DNA of 64,000 bases from [Pseudomonas] carboxydohydrogena. Its GTDB lineage: Bacteria; Pseudomonadota; Alphaproteobacteria; Rhizobiales; Xanthobacteraceae. Both the position numbers and the translations under genes were made by a program. Positions within the stretch are counted from its first letter, which is position 1; the number at the start of each line of letters is the position of its first letter. A model generated the notes under the pieces. The model was not told where the DNA came from, did no database searches, and was given only the letters and a program-made list of their open reading frames with translations. Below are positions 58,089 to 64,000 of this stretch, one piece after another. The DNA lies in contig NZ_CP113162.1 in assembly GCF_029030725.1 (NCBI RefSeq), forward strand, positions 62,001-126,000, in the 5' to 3' direction.

Positions 58089-59306
58089 ATGATGAGTCGC
58101 TCGACAATCGTTGCGCTTGCGTTCGCGGCAGGAGCCGCGATTTTCGCGTTCACTCCGGGGCTGTCGACGATCGCCCAACGAGCGGTCGGAATAGGCCCCC
58201 AGTCGAAGAGAGCAATTTCGACGAAGCCGTCGGCACCTGAGCCGATCTCCGGCTTTCTTTCTATGAGCGATGAGCAAATCAAGCTCGCGCAGATCGATCT
58301 GGTCGATGTCGGACCGGCAGCAATCGCCAAGCGTCTCGTCGTTCCGGGTTCGGTCGTTCCCGACGCGAACCTGGTCGCGCATGTCTCAGTCAAGCTATCC
58401 GGGACGGTCGCAGAGCTGCGCAAGAATATCGGTGAAGATGTCGCAAAGGATGAAGTGGTCGCCGTCCTAGAAAGTCGCGAGGTCGCAGATGCCAAGAGCG
58501 AATACTTAGCAGCCAAGCTCACAAACGATCTGCAACAGGATTTGTCCACGCGTGACAAGACGCTTTGGGACAGCCGTGTAGGCACCGAACAGCAATACCT
58601 ACGCTCACGCAACGCAGCGGCGCAAACCGAAATGCGCGTCAAGATCGCGCGGCAGAAATTACTCGCGTTGGGCCTCGGCGAAAGGGAGATCACCGCGGTG
58701 CCCGAGGCTCCAGAGGCCTCGCTTCGACGCCAGGATGTACGTTCGCCAATCTCTGGGCGGGTGGCCGAACGCAAGGTGGAGTTGGGCACAGCCGTTGGAC
58801 GGGACAGTCTGGAGACCGAATTGTTCGTCGTGGTCGATCTGAGCCGCGTCTGGGTCGAATTGTCTGTCGCCTCCTCCGACCTCCCGTTGATCAAGGAAGG
58901 CCAATCGGTCAAAATTTCTGCGCGAGGTCTTGCCGACACAACCATCGGCAAGATCGTCTTCGTGAGCCCGCTGGTCGACAAGGATACGCGCACCGCGCGC
59001 GTTGTGACTGAAATCTCGAATCCCGACCAGGCCTGGCGTCCGGGATCGTTCGTCACGGCGGGGATCGTCCTTGATGAGCAGACCGTAGCTGTCGCGGTGC
59101 CAGCGACCGCAATTCAGAAGCTGGACGGCCAACCGATCGTGTTCGTCCGGACGAAAGACGGCTTCGAGAAGCGCAACGTCGTGGTCGGCGAGAGCGAGGA
59201 TCAGGCCGTCGAGATCGTATCCGGTCTGACGCCCGGCGAGGCCATCGCGGCGACGAACACGTTCCCGCTTAAGGCCGAGCTTTCGAAGCTGCGGGACGAG
59301 GACTGA
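58089..59306 (+). CDS. czcB: Divalent-metal RND periplasmic adaptor (CzcB-like)
   Basis: A 405-aa membrane-fusion protein with a signal/anchor (IVALAFAAGAAIFAFTPGL), MSDEQIKLAQIDLVDVGPAAI, a lipoyl/hairpin region, and a beta-barrel domain (DLPLIKEGQSVKISARGLADTTIGKIVFVSPLVDKDTRTARVV). It has no Cu-type heavy-metal-binding module, unlike cusB. It joins CzcA to an outer-membrane channel. czcA starts 3 bp after its stop. Confidence 0.9.
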   Translation: MMSRSTIVALAFAAGAAIFAFTPGLSTIAQRAVGIGPQSKRAISTKPSAPEPISGFLSMSDEQIKLAQIDLVDVGPAAIAKRLVVPGSVVPDANLVAHVSVKLSGTVAELRKNIGEDVAKDEVVAVLESREVADAKSEYLAAKLTNDLQQDLSTRDKTLWDSRVGTEQQYLRSRNAAAQTEMRVKIARQKLLALGLGEREITAVPEAPEASLRRQDVRSPISGRVAERKVELGTAVGRDSLETELFVVVDLSRVWVELSVASSDLPLIKEGQSVKISARGLADTTIGKIVFVSPLVDKDTRTARVVTEISNPDQAWRPGSFVTAGIVLDEQTVAVAVPATAIQKLDGQPIVFVRTKDGFEKRNVVVGESEDQAVEIVSGLTPGEAIAATNTFPLKAELSKLRDED

Positions 59307-59309
59307 GCG

Positions 59310-62300
59310 ATGATTGAACGCATCATCGATTTTTCGGTTCGGCGCCGATGGCTCGTCCTACTGATCACGCTCGCGGCGGTCGCCTCAGGTCTCTGGTCGC
59401 TAACCAAGCTTCCGATCGATGCGGTTCCAGACGTCACCAACGTCCAGGTTCAGGTCAACGCCGTGGCCCCGGCACTGACGCCCGTAGAAATCGAGAAGCA
59501 GGTCACCGTGGCTCTAGAGACGGTGCTGGCCGGCACGCCCGGTTTGGAATCGACGCGGTCCTTTTCGCGAAACGGTTTTGCCCAGATTACCGCCGTGTTC
59601 ACCGATCGCACCAACATCTACTTTGCGCGCCAGCAGGTCTCAGAGCGCATCAACGAGGCCAAGGCCAATCTGCCGCCCGGCGTGGACATCAAGCTCGGGC
59701 CGATTTCGACCGGACTTGGTGAGATCTACTGGTGGGCGGTCGAATACGCCAAGCCGGGCGCAACTACGCCGGTGCGCGACGGGCAGCCGGGCTGGCAGTC
59801 CGACGGCACTTACCTGACGCCCGAAGGTGAGCGCCTGACCGACGATTTTCAGAGGACGGTGTATCTGCGCACCGTGCAGGACTGGATTATTCGCCCGCAG
59901 ATGAAGACGGTCCCCGGGGTGGCCGGAGCCGACGCCATCGGTGGTTTCGTCAAGCAGTTTCAGGTGCAGCCCGACCCTTCAAAGCTGATCAGCTTTGGAC
60001 TGTCGCTCAATCAAATCATCGAGGCGATTGAGGCCAACAATGTCAGCCGCGGCGCCAACTACATCGAACAAAATGGCGAAGGTTACGTCGTCCGCGCCAG
60101 TGGCCGGGTCGAAAACATCGAAGACATCTCGCAAATCGTCGTGGCCACGCGGGCCGGCGTCCCGATCCGCGTCAAAGATGTCGCCGAGGTCGTGATCGGA
60201 AAGGAGTTGCGGACCGGCAGCGCAAGCGTCAACGGCCGAGAGGTCGTTCTAGGAACGGCTCTCATGCTGATCGGAGGCAACAGCCGTACGGTCGCAGCGG
60301 CGGCGGATGCGAAGATCAAAGAAATCAGCCGCACGCTTCCGCCCGGCATCTATGCCCATACCGTGCTTAACCGGACGCAATTGGTCGATGCCACGATCGA
60401 GACCGTAGCCACCAATCTTGCGGAAGGTGCCCTGCTCGTCATTGTCGTGCTCTTCCTCCTGTTGGGCAACCTGCGGGCCGCAATGGTGACTGCATGCGTC
60501 ATCCCAGTCACCATGATGCTGACTGCAACTGGCATGCTGCAGGGCAAGATAAGCGCCAATCTCATGAGCCTGGGCGCCTTGGATTTCGGGCTGATCGTGG
60601 ACGGCGCCGTGATCATCGCAGAAAACAGTCTCCGTCATCTCGCTGAACGTCAGCGTGAGTTGGGGCGAGCGCTCGGGCTGGACGAACGGCTCCAGACCAT
60701 CAAGGAATCTGCCATCGAAATGATCCGGCCGACTGTCTACGGCCAACTCATCATCATCCTCGTCTATGTGCCATTGCTGACGTTCACTGGCGTCGAAGGC
60801 AAGACGTTCGAGCCGATGGCGCTGACGGTCATCATCGCACTCCTTGCGGCTTTCGTTGTCTCGTTGACGTTCGTCCCAGCCATGATTGCACTGACCGTCA
60901 CCAAACCCGTTAACGAGCAGGAAAATGCCATCATCCGCAAGCTGAAAGCCGGCTATGCGCCGCTGTTGACGCGAGTGATCGCGTCGCCGCTACCGGCGGT
61001 CGCCGTCGCTGCAGTGCTGTTCATCGCTGCGGGTTTGCTGTTCACCCGACTAGGGCAGGAGTTCACGCCAACGCTGGACGAAAAGAACATCGTGATGGAG
61101 GTCAAGCGCATCCCGAGTACGTCGATAACCCAATCGCAGGCGATGCAACTCCAGATCGAGAGTCTCGTTAGCAAGTTTCCTCAAGTGGCATTCGTATTCT
61201 CCCGCACCGGAACGCCGGACCTCGCCGCCGACCCGATGCCGCCGAACGCGTCCGACACCTATATTATCGTCAAGCCGCAGGCCGAGTGGCCCGATCCATC
61301 GATGACGAAGGACGACCTTATCAAGCAGATCGAAGCGGAAGCCTCCAAACTGCCGGGCAACAAACTCGGCTTCTCCCAGCCCATCGAAATGCGGTTTAAT
61401 GAACTGATCGCCGGCGTACGCGAGGATCTAGCGGTGAAGGTATTCGGCGATGATTTCGAGCAAATGCAGCGGACCGCTGGCAGCATCGCAAATGTGCTGC
61501 GGCGCATTGACGGTGCTCAGAACGTGAAGGTGGAAGAGACCGCCGGTCTTCCTTTCCTGGAGATAAAGATAGACAAGGCTGAAATCGCACGCCGCGGCCT
61601 TAGCCTGCTCGCAATCCAGGACGTGATCGAGGCCGCGGTCGGCGGCCGGGTTGCTGGACTGGTCTTCGAGGGCGATCGGCGTTTCCAGATCGTCGTTAGA
61701 CTGAACGACGATCTGCGCAACGACATCGCAGCACTCGAAAATTTGCCGGTTCAATTACCGCGCCTAACCGCGAACGCTGCAATGGCGTCTGTCCCTCTTC
61801 GCACTCTGGCGACGTTCAAGCAAACCGAGGGTGCCAACCAGATCAGCCGCGAGAACGGCAAGCGGCGTGTCGTCGCGACAGCTGAAGTCCGTGGGCGGGA
61901 TATCGGATCGTTGGTTGCCGAGGCGCAGGCAGCAGTTGGAGAGAAGGTCAAACTAGCTCCGGGGACTTGGCTCTCCTGGGGCGGGCAGTTCGAGAATTTC
62001 TCCGTCGCTCGGCAGCGTCTGATGTTCGTGGTCCCCGGCTGTTTTCTCCTGATCTTCCTGCTGCTGTTTAGTGCCCTCGGTTCCGCACGCGACGCGCTTC
62101 TTGTCTTTAGCGCGGTGCCCCTCGCGCTTACCGGCGGCGTTGCCGCACTGTGGCTGCGCGGAATGCCATTCTCGATCTCGGCTGCTGTCGGCTTCATTGC
62201 GCTGTCCGGCGTCGCGGTGCTGAACGGATTGGTGATGATCACCCAGATACGGAAAATGATTTCGGAAGGTGTGGACACAGGCGCGGCCATCAGCCAAGGG

Positions 62301-62549
62301 GCACTGACGCGGTTTCGTCCGGTCATAATGACTGCGCTGGTCGCCTCACTCGGCTTCGTTCCGATGGCACTTGCGACGGGTACCGGGGCGGAGGTGCAGA
62401 GGCCGTTGGCCACCGTGGTGATCGGCGGTCTGTTGAGCGCAACGCTACTTACCCTGCTCGTTTTGCCGGCGCTTTATTCTTACTTCGTGCCGTTTGAAAA
62501 TCAGGCAAAACCCGACCGCGCGTTCGTTCCGAGCCGGGTCGCTGAGTAG
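59310..62549 (+). CDS. czcA: Divalent-metal RND efflux pump (CzcA/NccA-like)
   Basis: A 1079-aa HME-RND pump. TM4 reads NLMSLGALDFGLIVDGAVIIAENSLRHL, the divalent (CzcA/CnrA/NccA) signature. The N-terminus is LPIDAVPDVTNVQVQVNAVAPALTPVEIEKQVTVALETVLAG. Given the Ni-type regulator, dmeRF and the absence of Zn-type genes, Ni/Co is more likely than Zn/Cd, which is inference. No czcC is present. Confidence 0.93.
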   Translation: MIERIIDFSVRRRWLVLLITLAAVASGLWSLTKLPIDAVPDVTNVQVQVNAVAPALTPVEIEKQVTVALETVLAGTPGLESTRSFSRNGFAQITAVFTDRTNIYFARQQVSERINEAKANLPPGVDIKLGPISTGLGEIYWWAVEYAKPGATTPVRDGQPGWQSDGTYLTPEGERLTDDFQRTVYLRTVQDWIIRPQMKTVPGVAGADAIGGFVKQFQVQPDPSKLISFGLSLNQIIEAIEANNVSRGANYIEQNGEGYVVRASGRVENIEDISQIVVATRAGVPIRVKDVAEVVIGKELRTGSASVNGREVVLGTALMLIGGNSRTVAAAADAKIKEISRTLPPGIYAHTVLNRTQLVDATIETVATNLAEGALLVIVVLFLLLGNLRAAMVTACVIPVTMMLTATGMLQGKISANLMSLGALDFGLIVDGAVIIAENSLRHLAERQRELGRALGLDERLQTIKESAIEMIRPTVYGQLIIILVYVPLLTFTGVEGKTFEPMALTVIIALLAAFVVSLTFVPAMIALTVTKPVNEQENAIIRKLKAGYAPLLTRVIASPLPAVAVAAVLFIAAGLLFTRLGQEFTPTLDEKNIVMEVKRIPSTSITQSQAMQLQIESLVSKFPQVAFVFSRTGTPDLAADPMPPNASDTYIIVKPQAEWPDPSMTKDDLIKQIEAEASKLPGNKLGFSQPIEMRFNELIAGVREDLAVKVFGDDFEQMQRTAGSIANVLRRIDGAQNVKVEETAGLPFLEIKIDKAEIARRGLSLLAIQDVIEAAVGGRVAGLVFEGDRRFQIVVRLNDDLRNDIAALENLPVQLPRLTANAAMASVPLRTLATFKQTEGANQISRENGKRRVVATAEVRGRDIGSLVAEAQAAVGEKVKLAPGTWLSWGGQFENFSVARQRLMFVVPGCFLLIFLLLFSALGSARDALLVFSAVPLALTGGVAALWLRGMPFSISAAVGFIALSGVAVLNGLVMITQIRKMISEGVDTGAAISQGALTRFRPVIMTALVASLGFVPMALATGTGAEVQRPLATVVIGGLLSATLLTLLVLPALYSYFVPFENQAKPDRAFVPSRVAE

Positions 62550-62614
62550 AGGTGGTCTTGAGTGGCAGACATAGAGAGCAATGTTATGGCACGCGGAATT
62601 CCAAGTATTGGATA

Positions 62615-62791
62615 TCAACGTGGCGTCTTGAAGTTCACGCCAATGCCATTTTCCTTTTTGTAGGCATCAGCCCATTTCGCAAGAATTGGGTTACACGAAG
62701 GTCGAACTGGGCCCCGAGATGTCGGTCGCGAATGCTGGGACCGCCGAAGCAACGGCGAAACCGACAGCACTAGAACCTTTGTGAATTTCAC
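62615..62791 (-). pseudogene. pstS: Relic of pstS (phosphate-binding protein), N-terminal fragment
   Basis: On the minus strand, a GTG with an AGGAGAGGG site begins KFTKVLVLSV. One frame away follows GFAVASAVPAFATDISGPSSTF, and back in the first frame NPILAKWADAYKKENGIGVNF. Joined, they give the signal peptide and first strand of PstS (ATFPYPIYAKWADAYKKE-type). Two compensating frame changes and a stop break it, and nothing of the remaining ~280 residues follows. It is a scar left at the right end of the island. Confidence 0.75.
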
Positions 62792-63237
62792 TGGCCCTCT
62801 CCTGTTTGAGCGAGGCGCAGGTGACACCATCGGGCATCCCTTCGGGATTGGCCAATTGCGCTTCTATGCCGTTAGAAATACCGACATATTATGTCATAAG
62901 GTCGAATTGCGCATTTAAATCGGTTAGTCTCGACTTATTGAAGTTCGCCTCGGAGGCGGGGCGAACCGACAAATCAGGATGAACCACAGATGGGAGATTT
63001 TGGACCGAGATGAACCGTGGTGAACCAAATGGTCTTAGAATCCAGCCGCAGACATACTGGAAATGACGCATCGTCAGTATTCTGAAAATAAAAAATCATA
63101 AATTATGAAAACTGACGTGCTTAATTCTCAGGGCAGAATGATGATTTGGCGCTTCGATGTCTAATTAGGTATATGATTTAACATTTCTTTTATCGACGAC
63201 AGAGCCTCTGTACCCCTTGGGCCTTTTAAAATCCATA
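62792..63237. other. AT-rich gene-free stretch at the right end of the island
   Basis: No gene is seen. The GC content falls visibly. A short palindrome GACAT-ATT-ATGTC lies at 62883-62895 and AT-rich blocks follow to 63230. This region separates the metal island from a different kind of DNA. Confidence 0.35.
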
Positions 63238-63996
63238 TTATGAAAATAACGGCCTTCCTGCTTCTCGGAGCTTTTCCCCTTTGGCCCATTGTTCACGGAG
63301 AGCCCTAAGACGCAATTCGTGATCTGCGTGTTGCATAGCCACCTTTTCAAGGCCGTTACGTTCATCGATCAGCATTTTTCGATATTCGTACTGCTCTAAT
63401 TCCCACCCCGAACAGGCATCCACATCGCGCTTTTCTATTGCGAAAATTACTTTCAGGTCGTTTCCGGCTTTCCTCTGAGCATCTACGTCGATAAGCCGCG
63501 AAACACCTTTTCTCTGAGACGTAATTTTATCACCTGGCACCCAACCTAAGCGATGATCGATCTGCGTACGGTTGAAAAAGGCTAGATTGGCTCGATCGGA
63601 TGGGGCCAAACCAGCACATAATTGTCTTATGAGATTCAGATGGACAGCCAACGGCTGACTCTTCGGGAACAACTCGATTTGAACCGGAGTTTCTGGATTC
63701 ATCGCTAAAGCGCGCCGTCTGAAGAATTTATTCAGAATCCAGTTTGAAACGTCCGTCGCACAAGGAGGGAAATGGGCAGCTATTCGAGTAATAAGCCCAT
63801 CCTTCGGATCGTTCTGGTGAACATAAAGCCAATGAAGATGATCGTCTGCCGATAACTTCGCTCGGTTGACGAAATCACGAAGCTCCCTGCCAAAATCAGT
63901 CAGATGCTGCTCGGACCCGCCCTTCTTATGCGGCCGAAGATGCTCGTGGCGGATCAAAATGCGGGTATTGAGGAGCGCACCATAGGCTTGGACCAT
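63238..63996 (-). CDS. Hypothetical protein, possibly continuing past the window
   Basis: A 252-aa frame from the ATG at 63996; the frame is still open at the right edge, so the true start may lie outside. It is rich in charged residues, with no membrane helix and no motif I recognise (HLHWLYVHQNDPKDGLITRI, QIDHRLGWVPGDKIT). The C-terminal ~70 residues look like a charged coiled coil. Codon use is AT-richer than the core genes, suggesting transfer. Confidence 0.6.
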   Translation of the reverse strand: MVQAYGALLNTRILIRHEHLRPHKKGGSEQHLTDFGRELRDFVNRAKLSADDHLHWLYVHQNDPKDGLITRIAAHFPPCATDVSNWILNKFFRRRALAMNPETPVQIELFPKSQPLAVHLNLIRQLCAGLAPSDRANLAFFNRTQIDHRLGWVPGDKITSQRKGVSRLIDVDAQRKAGNDLKVIFAIEKRDVDACSGWELEQYEYRKMLIDERNGLEKVAMQHADHELRLRALREQWAKGEKLREAGRPLFS

Positions 63997-64000
63997 GAAG

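Overview
The window looks like a chromosomal segment of an alphaproteobacterium of the Bradyrhizobium/Afipia/Rhodopseudomonas/Nitrobacter group. The evidence is high GC with strongly GC-biased third codon positions, alphaproteobacterial gene orders (trpF-trpB-trpA-accD-folC; aroA-cmk-rpsA-sppA-ihfB; lptC-lptA-lptB-rpoN-hpf-ptsN), an AccD without the zinc-ribbon cysteines, a ROSE-type RNA thermometer before hsp20, and REP-like palindromes with GTCATGCCCGG/GTCATGGCCGG stems. I cannot name the species from sequence alone.

Layout. 1-32813 is core chromosome: addB (3' part)-addA (DNA break repair), trxA, folC/accD and trpA/trpB/trpF, a LapA-like membrane protein, ihfB, sppA, rpsA, cmk, aroA, a FYDLN-type acidic protein, tRNA-Ala(GGC), an hsp20-DUF1150 operon behind a ROSE thermometer, ilvD, ptsN, hpf, rpoN, lptB, lptA, lptC, a ribonuclease D-like gene, glgP, a chemoreceptor, a DUF930 protein and chrA. 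Many of these genes overlap by 4 bp (ATGA or GTGA), as expected of operons.

33161-62549 is a metal-resistance island. Its left part (33.1-41.9 kb) holds an ECF sigma factor with its NrsF-type membrane anti-sigma factor, several tiny secreted or membrane proteins, and cusB-cusA-cusF. A convergent minus-strand cluster (51.5-42.0 kb) encodes a small lipoprotein, CusC, a Tat-exported multicopper oxidase, a cupredoxin, a CusF-like protein, an OpgC-like acyltransferase, an unusual membrane-domain/multicopper-oxidase fusion, CopC, CopD and a DUF411 protein. Next come a His-rich exported protein, a CsoR repressor divergent from a Cu(I) P-type ATPase, and an FNT-family channel. The last part is a nickel/cobalt module: dmeR-dmeF divergent from a second CsoR/RcnR-type regulator followed by czcB-czcA. 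Copper would be pumped out of the cytoplasm by the ATPase, oxidised or buffered in the periplasm by the oxidases, CusF, cupredoxin and CopC, and expelled by CusCBA. DmeF and CzcBA would handle Ni/Co-type divalent ions.

The main new observation is a repeated composite promoter. GTAACC-N16-CGAA occurs four times, before the sigma factor gene, before two small-protein genes or operons, and before cusBA. Each copy is preceded by a palindrome-like CTCAC-N6-GTGAG and then TGTAACC. This makes a heavy-metal sigma/anti-sigma pair the probable local master regulator of the left part of the island.

At the right end a frameshifted N-terminal relic of pstS (62.6-62.8 kb) marks a recombination scar. An AT-richer stretch follows, with one unrecognised gene running to the window edge.
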